NCBI GenBank assembly: GCA_019187225.1
Contig: JABAQQ010000021.1
Span: 85,211-149,210, forward strand
Reading direction: 5' to 3'
From: Saprospiraceae bacterium
GTDB taxonomy: Bacteria > Bacteroidota > Bacteroidia > Chitinophagales > Saprospiraceae
Length of the DNA stretch: 64,000 nt
Each line of letters opens with the position of its first letter. The stretch's first letter is position 1. Below are positions 51,119 to 59,650 of the stretch, one piece after another. The notes under the pieces were generated by a model that saw nothing but the letters and a program-made list of their open reading frames with translations, was not told the DNA's origin and searched no databases. Both the position numbers and the translations under genes were made by a program.

Positions 51119-52150
51119 ATGAATACGATGAAACCTTTATATTGCTTCCTGTTGCTGGCGCTGGCGCTCTCTGCGGGGGCTTGCAAAAACAAGTCGCGTT
51201 CCGGAGGGGAGGAAGGCGCAGCAACGCTTGTCGATGCCCAGGCTGCCTCTTTGCCGACCGACACCATCGAACGGCCGCTGGCGCTGATCGCGGTGACGCA
51301 GCCCGTCACCATCGGCGGGTATTTCAAATTTATGGACAAGCTGGTTGAGCAATACGATACGCTGGTCCCTTATGATTTGAGCGAGCACCTGTTGGTGCGC
51401 GCCAATCCCTGGCTGATAGATACCCTGGAAGAAACCGATTATTACCGCCAGATGGCGCGCGGCAATTTTGTGTTCGACCAGCGTAAAATGGTCGTTCTGC
51501 ATCCGGGCGATACCCTGCGGGTGCCGGGACCAAAAACTGCCGCCGCGATATGGTCCAGCATCAACAACACCCGACTCGATATCAACATCCCGGCATTCCG
51601 CTTGCGCATCGTGGAAGGAGACAGCATTTTATACGATTTTCCCTGCCGCGTCGGCAAAAACACCGAAAAATTCCTGGTTGTTGCCGGCCACAAAGTGGAT
51701 CTGCGCACACACCCCGGCGAGGGTGAGATCATCCGCGTCAACCGGGAACCTGTTTTTACCGACCCCGTCACGGGTGAGAAATTTAAATTCACCAAACGGG
51801 ACGACCGCAGGACCACGCGCATGCCCATCATTCCCTGGTTGGAACCCATCATTGACAGCGTCCGCTACGGACACATGATCCACCCGACCACTAACCCGAG
51901 AACAGTAGGCAGGGCAGCTTCCAACGGATGCATCGGATTGAAAGAAGCCGATGCCTGGCGCGTTTACTACTACGCGCCCGTCGGAACGAAGGTGATCATA
52001 CGTTATGATCTCATGGAGATCAGTCCCTCCGGCGATACCCTCCGGTACGAAGATGTGTACGCTCCGGCAAAAGCCAGGAAAAAAGCCGGCATCCAGGCTG
52101 CATGGTTCCCCTTTCCCAAACGGGCCGGTGAATGCTGGTGCGAGCCTTGA
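51119..52150 (+). CDS. L,D-transpeptidase (YkuD domain) lipoprotein
   Basis: A 343-residue product with a lipoprotein signal (YCFLLLALALSAGAC, Cys at about 22). The YkuD domain is in the second half. The catalytic motif is GHMIHPTTNPRTVGRAASNG followed by CIGLKEADAW (His near 255, Ser/Cys near 269-271), which matches HxxxN...SxGC. It crosslinks peptidoglycan or attaches lipoprotein to it in the periplasm. The adjacent upstream DNA is a GTTTGA word repeat. ATG 51119 is preferred; an in-frame ATG at 51128 is a close alternative. Confidence 0.87.
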   Translation: MNTMKPLYCFLLLALALSAGACKNKSRSGGEEGAATLVDAQAASLPTDTIERPLALIAVTQPVTIGGYFKFMDKLVEQYDTLVPYDLSEHLLVRANPWLIDTLEETDYYRQMARGNFVFDQRKMVVLHPGDTLRVPGPKTAAAIWSSINNTRLDINIPAFRLRIVEGDSILYDFPCRVGKNTEKFLVVAGHKVDLRTHPGEGEIIRVNREPVFTDPVTGEKFKFTKRDDRRTTRMPIIPWLEPIIDSVRYGHMIHPTTNPRTVGRAASNGCIGLKEADAWRVYYYAPVGTKVIIRYDLMEISPSGDTLRYEDVYAPAKARKKAGIQAAWFPFPKRAGECWCEP

Positions 52151-52151
52151 T

Positions 52152-52928
52152 TTAATCATTGTTCCGGTCTTCCACCGGCTCAATAGCGGGTCTCCATTTG
52201 TCCGGCATACACTGGTAAAACACTTTTGAATTGTAACAAATCTGGAACTCATCCACTTCCCGGTATCCTTCCGTGTTTTTCAGCGTGAATTTACGCAACT
52301 GCCCCTGAAAATCCCATTCGTTCACGGTGCGCTGATCGGTATATTCATCTATGATCGGCTTGATCTCCCGACCGTTGTACACGAGGAAATAGGCGCCGAT
52401 GCGCACCAAGTTTCCTTCCGTAATGGCAAGGCGGTCGTCGTACACCACTTCGAACAGATCGAAGTAGTCTTTTTTTTGCACCACACTGTCTATCAATGTT
52501 TTCAGCGGAAAAATGGTCATCAACGGAAGGGTCGTTTCGTAACCCGCCGCCCAATCGAAGCCGTACCCGCCCATGATATAAGCCGTGTCTTTATCCATAG
52601 TGTAGCAGAAATGTGCGGCAGAAAACTGATCGGCGACGCCCGGTGGGAAAAAACTGAGCGGCAGGACATAGGTCTTTTTCGCTTTTTCGTCCACCACGAT
52701 CATGTCGCAGTTGTAAACGCCTTCTTCATCCGGTGATTCCGGGTCGGAAAACTTGCCGCCCACCACGACTTTATAGCCCTCAGACTCGAAAACGGCCGCA
52801 CCTTCCATGGCGGGCAGGTCAGCGCCGGGAAATTCATAAATCGCGATGGAGTCGGAAAAACAGACGAACTGGCTATGGGCTGTTTGAATGCCCGCCAGAA
52901 ACAAGGTGATAACAAAGATGATACGCAT
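52152..52928 (-). CDS. Secreted protein of unknown function, palindrome-regulated
   Basis: A 258-residue product with signal peptide MRIIFVITLFLAGIQTAHSQ. Segments such as AAVFESEGYKVVVGGKFSDP and AYIMGGYGFDWAAGYETTLP recall kelch/beta-propeller-like blades, but no family was assigned. It converges with the L,D-transpeptidase gene, whose stop is 2 nt away. The fifth palindrome-26-TTTG promoter ends 22 nt upstream of its start codon. It might therefore belong to the same regulon as the redox genes of 0.4-17 kb. Confidence 0.65.
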   Translation of the reverse strand: MRIIFVITLFLAGIQTAHSQFVCFSDSIAIYEFPGADLPAMEGAAVFESEGYKVVVGGKFSDPESPDEEGVYNCDMIVVDEKAKKTYVLPLSFFPPGVADQFSAAHFCYTMDKDTAYIMGGYGFDWAAGYETTLPLMTIFPLKTLIDSVVQKKDYFDLFEVVYDDRLAITEGNLVRIGAYFLVYNGREIKPIIDEYTDQRTVNEWDFQGQLRKFTLKNTEGYREVDEFQICYNSKVFYQCMPDKWRPAIEPVEDRNND

Positions 52929-52950
52929 AACGACCGAGATTTTTGTGCCA

Positions 52951-52994
52951 CAAAAATGGGATATGGCGCGGGGGCAGGGAATGACCTGGGTTAG
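52951..52994 (-). promoter_or_regulatory. Palindrome-26-TTTG promoter, copy 5 (minus strand)
   Basis: On the minus strand CTAAC-CCAG-GTCAT (52994 down to 52981), exactly 26 nt, then TTTG (52954 down to 52951). The CCAG centre equals that of copy 1. Start codon of the regulated gene at 52928. Confidence 0.55.
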
Positions 52995-53095
52995 GGAGGG
53001 GGTTGAGAGATGTCAGGAAAGAACCTCTTGTAATACCCTGAGTGCATCACCATCTTCTAAAAATCATTGCGGCCTTACCAGTTCCACTCAGCGCA

Positions 53096-56000
53096 TTATT
53101 CCAGTTTTTCCTCCGCAGCCTTTTGTAAGGATAAATTCCAGTCCATCGTCGCATACTTTGCCCGGTGCTCTTTTTGCCACCATTCAGGTATTTCATCGGT
53201 TACTACCCGGTAGTCAATTTGCAGCAGGTCGTAGTATTTCTCTGCGCAGGTAATTTTCAAACCCTCACTGTGGAAACGAAGGCTGTCTTTGTCCGTACTA
53301 CCCTTCGTCTCCCGGATGAGTTCGATGGTGCGTTTGCCATCCGGGTCTTCGTACAACACACCCCAATCGGGATTGTAGTCGTGAATCATTTTCGGCAGCG
53401 CAATTTTGTAACTGCGGGGGAATTTGAAATAAAAAATCACTTCGCGTTGATCGCGCAGGCGGTTCGACATAAAACGATTTTCCACTTCACTGTCGATCTG
53501 CACCCGATCGTAAACGCTGTTCTGTCCCGCATCTTCGAGGCGGTACTGCACAAAACTCGGCTTTTCCGGGAAGTAGTGCGCCAAATCCAGCGCCTCTTTG
53601 CCCGAGACCTCAAATTCAAGGCTGGAAGCTATGTGATGCGCCACTAATTTTTTCAATTCATCCACAAATTTTTCAGTGAAGCCCTCCGGATTGAGCAGGC
53701 AATCTTTTACCTGATCCTGCGATATTTTGGAGAAAATGGTACTCACTGTTCGTTTCGTCAGTTTGGTCTCCCGAGCTGCCCGGCTGATGAGGTCGAACAC
53801 AGGGTACTGCTCTTCAATTTTGAAGTTTGGCGTTCCGGTGACCATGCGCTGCCCTCCAAAAGAGCGAAATGAAAGTGGCTGACCGATACTCACTTCCAGT
53901 CCGTTGCGAAAACGGAGGTAGGAGTTGTCAACATAGCGATCACGATGGATTTCATGCAGGATGAATTTTTCACCTTTCAAATGTTCCGAATAGATACGGT
54001 CTGCCAAATCTTCGTGCTGATCCAGGGTTAATTCTACCGCCTCTACATCTTTGTTGTGGGTGCTTGCCACTTCTATCCGCAGACGCACGCGGCCCATTTC
54101 TGCCACTTCTAAGAGTTTGATGGTCAGTTGCGATTGCACGAAGTCACCGCGTTGCGTTATTATTTTGGGTAATGGAAATTTGACGTGGTTCAATCTCGCC
54201 ACAGCATCCTGAATAAACCGCGCCTCATCGAATTTCAAATTGTATTGCACCCTTTGAGCCAGTTTGTCCCAGAATTCCCGGAATTCCGGCATCCCGAACA
54301 CCGCCTCGTTGCGAAAAACCTGCCCTTTCGAGGCATTTGACGGCGCGGGTGGGCGCTCGCCCGCAGCAAGGCGATCGTCGTCTGCGTAGTTTTTCTGAAG
54401 GCTGTTCACATAACTTTCATAACTCTCGTTGGCGATTACAGTCAGGATATTGACACTTTCATCCAGCACCCTTTCGCCAGACTGATTCACCGCGATGCGC
54501 AGGCCGCGCCCGATTTCTTGTCGCTTTTTCCGGTCGCTTTTGGTCTGATTGAGCGTGCAGATTTGAAATACGTTGGGGTTATCCCATCCCTCTTTCAACG
54601 CGGAGTGGGCAAAGATGAACGCTACCTGCGCTTTCGGGTCGGGCGACTGATCCGGCAAAGTCAGCAGCAGTTCTTTGTTCTTCATAATCAATTCAAACGA
54701 TCGTTTTTGCGCCTCCAGCGAATCTTTGTCGCTTGTCTCTTCATCCTCCACAAAAAACTCGGTTTCCACTGTGCTCCCCTTTATTTTCTTCTTGAAAGAA
54801 GCGAAATACGCTTCGCGCACCGCTGCTGCCGGATATTTTTTGAAATACGCGTCGCTGCCGGCTAAGCGTTGGTATTCCTCGTCGAACAGCTGCCGGATAA
54901 GGCCGTTTTCGGGATCGGTAAAGTTGGCTACCCGGTCAATAAAAAACAGTGTCAGCACTTTGATGCCTTGTGCCCGCAAGGCGTTTTGCCGGGCGAAATG
55001 CCGTTTCACCGCCTCCCGGATTTGCGCCCGAAACACAGCCTTGCGCGACACGCCCACCGTCTGACGCAGCCATACCCACTGCCCGTTCTCAAACTCTACT
55101 CCTTCTTCGCCGGGGGTGGCCACGATGTCGGCTACCTTGAATCCTTCTGCGTATTCTTCCTGACCATTCGTGAGTTTGTACAGGTGGTCGCCCATTTTAA
55201 TCGTCAGATCTTTTAATTCCGTACTTCCATCGGGGCGACGGTATTGGGTGCGCACCATCGCAACCGGCTTACTGCCGCGCTCGGCCCGCACTTCGAGCAG
55301 TTCGAGCCACGCCTGGTTATAGTTGTCATTTTCGGTGATGCCCAGCACTTCGATGCGTTTCACCAGGCCGTTGCGAAAGGCTTCGAATGGCGTCAGTTTG
55401 TACAGCAGGTTGTGGTGCGAGCGATGGGTGGCGCTATATCGCAATACAAAGAGTGGGTTCAGTGTGCGGATGGCGCGTTTGGCGCCATCGGATTCCATAT
55501 TCTGTGGCTCGTCGAGAATGACGATGGGTCGCGTCTGCTGCACATACTGATAGGGAAGCAGGTCGCTGCCTACGAGTTTGTCGGTCGGTTTGTAAAAATT
55601 GTTGCTGAGGCGGGCAAACGCCTGCAGCGTCATCACGAGCACCTCCGGTGCGCCGGAAGTGGCAAAATCCTTACAAATGGCAGGTTTGTCGCCGTCGTAG
55701 GCGCGGGCGTACATGTTGCCATACTCGCTCTCAAAGTGGGCGCGGGTCATATCGAAACTCTTCAAAACGCCCTGGTAAATAGCCACGCTGGGTACTACGA
55801 CCACAAATTTGCTGAATCCGAATTGTTGGTGCAACTCCCGCATGGTGCGCAGGTAAACATACGTTTTGCCGGTGCCGGTTTCCATCTCGATGTTGAATTG
55901 CGGAAAACGGCGGAGCTCATCTTTTAGATCGGCGCCCTGCTCCACCTGGAGGTGGTGGCTTTGCCGGATGCCATTGCGGTACTGTACCTGGTAAAGGTTG

Positions 56001-56176
56001 TTTTGGAGGGTGGACTCGAACAACTCTTCGCCAGGAGGCAGGTTGGGCGCCAGGTCTATCTGACTCATCCACTCGGCGCCGGGCTCGCGCTCGCGGCCCA
56101 TACCATTGAAAAGGTCAATCACCGACCTAATGGCTTGCTGCTGGAACTCAAGATCGCCGGAGAACTGAATTTTCAT
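53096..56176 (-). CDS. res: Type III restriction endonuclease subunit (Res)
   Basis: A 1026-residue SF2 helicase-nuclease. Motif I is METGTGKTYVYL (residues 99-110), motif II is VILDEPQNM near 222 (DExx variant DEPQ), motif III is RYSATHRSH, and motif VI is QEIGRGLRIAVN. The C-terminal PD-(D/E)xK endonuclease reads PDWGVLYEDPDG followed by TIELIRETKGSTD near 945-975. Together with Mod it cleaves DNA when the site is unmethylated. The gene begins 5 nt after the Mod stop, so the two form an operon. Cytoplasmic. Confidence 0.92.
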   Translation of the reverse strand: MKIQFSGDLEFQQQAIRSVIDLFNGMGREREPGAEWMSQIDLAPNLPPGEELFESTLQNNLYQVQYRNGIRQSHHLQVEQGADLKDELRRFPQFNIEMETGTGKTYVYLRTMRELHQQFGFSKFVVVVPSVAIYQGVLKSFDMTRAHFESEYGNMYARAYDGDKPAICKDFATSGAPEVLVMTLQAFARLSNNFYKPTDKLVGSDLLPYQYVQQTRPIVILDEPQNMESDGAKRAIRTLNPLFVLRYSATHRSHHNLLYKLTPFEAFRNGLVKRIEVLGITENDNYNQAWLELLEVRAERGSKPVAMVRTQYRRPDGSTELKDLTIKMGDHLYKLTNGQEEYAEGFKVADIVATPGEEGVEFENGQWVWLRQTVGVSRKAVFRAQIREAVKRHFARQNALRAQGIKVLTLFFIDRVANFTDPENGLIRQLFDEEYQRLAGSDAYFKKYPAAAVREAYFASFKKKIKGSTVETEFFVEDEETSDKDSLEAQKRSFELIMKNKELLLTLPDQSPDPKAQVAFIFAHSALKEGWDNPNVFQICTLNQTKSDRKKRQEIGRGLRIAVNQSGERVLDESVNILTVIANESYESYVNSLQKNYADDDRLAAGERPPAPSNASKGQVFRNEAVFGMPEFREFWDKLAQRVQYNLKFDEARFIQDAVARLNHVKFPLPKIITQRGDFVQSQLTIKLLEVAEMGRVRLRIEVASTHNKDVEAVELTLDQHEDLADRIYSEHLKGEKFILHEIHRDRYVDNSYLRFRNGLEVSIGQPLSFRSFGGQRMVTGTPNFKIEEQYPVFDLISRAARETKLTKRTVSTIFSKISQDQVKDCLLNPEGFTEKFVDELKKLVAHHIASSLEFEVSGKEALDLAHYFPEKPSFVQYRLEDAGQNSVYDRVQIDSEVENRFMSNRLRDQREVIFYFKFPRSYKIALPKMIHDYNPDWGVLYEDPDGKRTIELIRETKGSTDKDSLRFHSEGLKITCAEKYYDLLQIDYRVVTDEIPEWWQKEHRAKYATMDWNLSLQKAAEEKLE

Positions 56177-56181
56177 GGGGC

Positions 56182-58149
56182 CTATATCGTTTTAAGTTTC
56201 AGGCGATCGTCGAGTTTGAATTTTTGAAGGTCGCTCAGGGCACTGTCGAAGCAGATGAATACGTCGTCTTTGCCGGTTTGCAGCCCATCAACGGTGTCGT
56301 TGTGGATTTTCTCATCCAGACAGATGAATATCCGGTGCGCCCGGAAGTCGGACGAAACGCGAATGATGTTATTGGCACTCACACCGGAGTATGGCTCCTG
56401 TTGGCTGTGCAGTGGAAACCCTTCGAGCAGCAGAAGTTCAGTAAGCAATTGCGCCGGCTGCCAGCCCTCCACCAATGGATTGCGCACCTGTTCTTCAAAG
56501 GCCAATTTTAATTGAGCGACATTGCCGCCGGTGTAGTCGCGCCATGGGCGGAAAGCAGAAGAGGTTAGTTTGAGCACTTTAAATCCTGGATTAATGGGAG
56601 ACTTATATCTTTCACAACATGCTTTAAGTCTCTCTTGGGTTAATTCGGAAATTGACTCAATTCCAAATGCGTTAGCCTTTTTACCGACGTCGGATTTTGG
56701 GTCAATAATATCACGTACCTGGACTAAAATGAAATTTCTAATTATCTCAGTTTCTTTGTTCAATTCTATAACAGCTTGTCCTGTTGTGCCTGATCCCGCG
56801 AAAAAATCCATGATAATATCTCCTGATTTTGTGGACATAAATGCACACTTTTTTATCAATTCTGGAGATTTAGGGAAATCAAAATCAAGTTTTGGAAGGA
56901 TATTTTTGAAACTCCTTTTGCCAAAGTCAGTAGAAACATCTCCACCTATCCAAAATGATTTTGTTTTTGAAGTTCGTATAAGTCCTTCATCCTCATTTTC
57001 ATCTGATTCGCTAAATTCATCGTCTTCATCAATATCTTCAAGAATATTTAGATAAACCCTATGATCTATATTCCACTTATCACTTTTCTTAACATATCTA
57101 GGATGCAAATAAGAAAGGTTTTCCCTTACTTTATCTATACCCCATCGCCACCGGCCATCTGAGCCGTCGCTTCTTTTAGGTAGAATTTCGATATCTGATT
57201 CAAGTAACCTTTCTAATGAGACTCTCCTTGAATTTTGATCATAAAAGATAGGAAAAAACATATTTGGACGATCCTCTCTTTTGTCAGGACCACCCCTTTT
57301 TCGTAAATCTCGTAAAGCATACTTTTCTCCATTTTCATCCTCGAACTTGTAAAGTTTAAGCTGCTCTTCAGTAAGAGGTAAACCTAGTGATACAAAATCA
57401 TACTTCTGATATATGAGTAAGTATTCATGACATGTTGCAACATTCTTTTTATCGTTTCTTCCCTTTAAATTATTGATTATAACAAGTTGTCCTACAAAAT
57501 TTTCTTCTCCAAAAATTTCATTCATTAATGTTTTTAAATTATGTACTTCATTGTCATCAATACTAACAAAAATTACCCCATCGCTAGTCAATAAGTCCTT
57601 TGCAATCCTGATGCGCGGATAAATAAAATTTAACCAATTTGAATGAAAGCGACCTTGTGATTTGGGATTTGCAACGAGAAAGGTATCGCCAACTTTTTGC
57701 CCGCTTTTTTCTAAATATTCGTCTTTGCTTTCTGAAAAATTGTCCTTGTAAATGAAATCCTTTCCAGTATTATAGGGTGGATCAATATAGATCATTTTGA
57801 TGCGGCCGGCGTAGGCATTGCGCAGCAGTTTGAGCACTTCGAGGTTGTCGCCTTCGATGAAGATATTTTCGGTGTTGTCCTCATTGATGCCTTCGCCGGG
57901 GCAGGGAGCGAGCGCCGAGCCTTTGGGTGGGCGCATGGCGATGCGGCGGGCGTTGGCTTTGCCGGTCCATTGCAAGCCGAAGGTTTCTCGCCGGGCGTCA
58001 TCGTCGGTCAGGTCATCCGCGAGAAGTTCCTGCAGGAGATCGAGGTTGAGTTTGCCGTCGGCGAAGGCTTCAGGTGCGGCGGCGCGGAGTTGTTCGAGCA
58101 GCAGATTGCGGTCAGTGAAGTCGGGTGCTTGCGGGTTGATGCGTTCCAC
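56182..58149 (-). CDS. mod: Type III restriction-modification methyltransferase (Mod)
   Basis: A 655-residue N6-adenine methyltransferase of the beta class. IYIDPPYNTGKDF (motif IV) is near residue 121 and DFFAGSGTTGQAVIELN (motif I) near 448. The order IV before I and the large region between, which holds target recognition, are typical of type III Mod. It starts with GTG at 58149; a -7 box lies 25 nt upstream. The first about 120 and last about 125 residues are encoded by GC-rich DNA, whereas the middle (56570-57780) is strongly AT-rich and contains the catalytic core. It is a probable recombinant. Confidence 0.92.
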   Translation of the reverse strand: MERINPQAPDFTDRNLLLEQLRAAAPEAFADGKLNLDLLQELLADDLTDDDARRETFGLQWTGKANARRIAMRPPKGSALAPCPGEGINEDNTENIFIEGDNLEVLKLLRNAYAGRIKMIYIDPPYNTGKDFIYKDNFSESKDEYLEKSGQKVGDTFLVANPKSQGRFHSNWLNFIYPRIRIAKDLLTSDGVIFVSIDDNEVHNLKTLMNEIFGEENFVGQLVIINNLKGRNDKKNVATCHEYLLIYQKYDFVSLGLPLTEEQLKLYKFEDENGEKYALRDLRKRGGPDKREDRPNMFFPIFYDQNSRRVSLERLLESDIEILPKRSDGSDGRWRWGIDKVRENLSYLHPRYVKKSDKWNIDHRVYLNILEDIDEDDEFSESDENEDEGLIRTSKTKSFWIGGDVSTDFGKRSFKNILPKLDFDFPKSPELIKKCAFMSTKSGDIIMDFFAGSGTTGQAVIELNKETEIIRNFILVQVRDIIDPKSDVGKKANAFGIESISELTQERLKACCERYKSPINPGFKVLKLTSSAFRPWRDYTGGNVAQLKLAFEEQVRNPLVEGWQPAQLLTELLLLEGFPLHSQQEPYSGVSANNIIRVSSDFRAHRIFICLDEKIHNDTVDGLQTGKDDVFICFDSALSDLQKFKLDDRLKLKTI

Positions 58150-58174
58150 GGTGTTCAGCGTATATTGTTTCAGG

Positions 58175-58182
58175 CAAAAGTA
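58175..58182 (-). promoter_or_regulatory. -7 promoter box TACTTTTG (minus strand, mod)
   Basis: Exact TAnnTTTG, 25 nt upstream of the GTG start of mod. Confidence 0.5.
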
Positions 58183-58234
58183 AGGAAAGTCTTAACAAGC
58201 GATTCGGAGTATTGGGTGTTTGTGGCTCGTGTTC

Positions 58235-58242
58235 TACATTTG
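58235..58242 (+). promoter_or_regulatory. -7 promoter box TACATTTG (GHKL cassette)
   Basis: Exact TAnnTTTG, 36 nt upstream of ATG 58279. TTG at 58212-58214 lies 20 nt before it and could be the -33 element. It is divergent from the mod promoter. Confidence 0.55.
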
Positions 58243-58278
58243 CAAGTCAATAATCCTCCATCATTTTAAACAACACGC

Positions 58279-59175
58279 ATGCCCAAATCCGCAACCCCGC
58301 CCCCGTTACCTGCCGAATACGCTGCATTGCCCCGGATAACTTTTCCTGGCGCTGTGATGACCGGGAAAAGCGGCCATGACTTTCTTTGGTCGTTTTATCA
58401 TTGGGCTTGTCAATACAGGGACTGTACGATACTGCTTGACTTTTCCGGGCTTACCTTTTTTGAGGGCAATTTGTCGGCTTTATTGCTGGCTTTGGCCCAT
58501 AAATTGAAATGTGAATGCAATTTGCGTTTTGAGTGCTATGCCGGACGAAATCACAACGGGATGGATTTGCTGATGCGAAATGGATTGTATGGATTACTCG
58601 CCGACCAGCCGGGCGTCACATCTCCTGATTATCAGCAAAGTACAGTGCAAGCGAAGTTTTTTCAGCCGAATGAAGACGATGCATTTTTCAACTATATTGA
58701 AACGGAATTGCTCGGACACCGCAGCCTTCAAATCCTGCCGGGAGACTTACGCGAATGGCTCCAAAGCGACTTTTTCGTAGAGACTTTTACCAATATACGG
58801 GTTCACTCCAATTCGACGTTGCCGTTTGCTGCTTGCGGTCAGTACTTTCCGAAGAAGGGAAAAATGCATTTCAGTATTTGCGATTTAGGTGACGGCTTTT
58901 TCAAAAAGATACATGCTTATACTTCAGAGTTTGGACAGCCAATTACAGAGCCCATCCATGCAATCGAATGGGCGCTTAGTGGGGGATCAACACAACGAAG
59001 GCAAGGGGGAAATGCCCTGAAAAATATCCTCGAGCGCTGCCGGGAAAATGGACACGGATTAACCATTGTAACAGATGGGTTAATCTGGGAACTAAAGAAC
59101 GGCAAAATTCAGTGCAGGTCTTTGAGGGAACAGGTATTTGGCACGAGCATCCATATCGTTTTTCAGAATCTTTAA
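58279..59175 (+). CDS. STAS-like / GHKL ATPase fusion protein
   Basis: A 298-residue cytoplasmic protein. Residues about 18-110 read as a STAS-like or related alpha/beta domain (TILLDFSGLTFFEGNLSALL). From about 150 a GHKL (HATPase_c) ATP-binding domain is visible. Its N-box is FVETFTNIRVHSN, its G1 box ICDLGDGF (DxGxG), its G2 region STQRRQGGNALKNIL, and its G3-like strand GTSIHIVF. No dimerisation/phosphoacceptor domain exists, so it is not a histidine kinase. It resembles anti-sigma factor kinases of partner-switching systems. It is the first gene of a three-gene plus-strand cassette inserted between minus-strand defence genes. Confidence 0.72.
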   Translation: MPKSATPPPLPAEYAALPRITFPGAVMTGKSGHDFLWSFYHWACQYRDCTILLDFSGLTFFEGNLSALLLALAHKLKCECNLRFECYAGRNHNGMDLLMRNGLYGLLADQPGVTSPDYQQSTVQAKFFQPNEDDAFFNYIETELLGHRSLQILPGDLREWLQSDFFVETFTNIRVHSNSTLPFAACGQYFPKKGKMHFSICDLGDGFFKKIHAYTSEFGQPITEPIHAIEWALSGGSTQRRQGGNALKNILERCRENGHGLTIVTDGLIWELKNGKIQCRSLREQVFGTSIHIVFQNL

Positions 59176-59246
59176 AATTGAGGCAAATTATCGTCCGGAA
59201 AACGACCTTTTTGTCGAAAATAAAACTTAAATTAACTTGAAGCCGT

Positions 59247-59254
59247 TATATTTG
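59247..59254 (+). promoter_or_regulatory. -7 promoter box TATATTTG
   Basis: Exact TAnnTTTG, 51 nt upstream of the STAS-like gene ATG 59306. It allows the STAS-PIN pair to be expressed separately from the GHKL gene. Confidence 0.5.
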
Positions 59255-59305
59255 TAACGTCTTACCTAAGTTTGCCTTTGCATTCCATAATCCAAACGTC
59301 TTTCC

Positions 59306-59650
59306 ATGAAGAAGAACTTGCTCCATATTTTGGATATTATCGGAACGCCCAATGCGTTGCTCCCGGAATACGGGGCACGGATTTTTAAGGTTGCTCGCCC
59401 GTTATTAGCCAAAGGCGAGCCCGTCGAATTGGATTTTGGGGGATTGCGTCATGCGTCCACTACATTTTTTCATTCCTCAATCGGAGAATTGTATCTTGCC
59501 TTCCCGGATAAGTTTGAACGTCTCGTTTCGGCCATTAACATGGACCGCCCGGACTGGAAAATCAAATTTGAAGATGCTCTTGACCTGGCGCGCAATCCTC
59601 GCAAGGTAGAAGATATTCGCCGGGCGATGGAAGAACTCCTCGATGCTTGA
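59306..59650 (+). CDS. STAS-like protein (DUF4325 type)
   Basis: A 114-residue protein whose core VELDFGGLRHASTTFFHSSI (residues about 41-60) followed by GELYLAFPDKF matches STAS-like DUF4325 proteins. The strand-turn-helix at VELDFGG...SS resembles the site of anti-sigma factor antagonists, and Ser/Thr residues are present at the phosphorylatable position (STTFFHSS), although equivalence is not proven. The stop TGA (59648-59650) overlaps the ATG of the PIN gene by one base (TGATG), indicating translational coupling. In known switches a GHKL kinase controls a STAS protein. Confidence 0.72.
   Translation: MKKNLLHILDIIGTPNALLPEYGARIFKVARPLLAKGEPVELDFGGLRHASTTFFHSSIGELYLAFPDKFERLVSAINMDRPDWKIKFEDALDLARNPRKVEDIRRAMEELLDA

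Noticed and set aside
56570-57055. A 161-residue plus-strand frame opposite mod
   Set aside because: It is antisense to the Mod catalytic core and its composition mirrors that gene. No independent support.
58279-59175. Histidine kinase
   Set aside because: The GHKL boxes are present but no H-box/dimerisation domain, sensor or receiver partner is visible.
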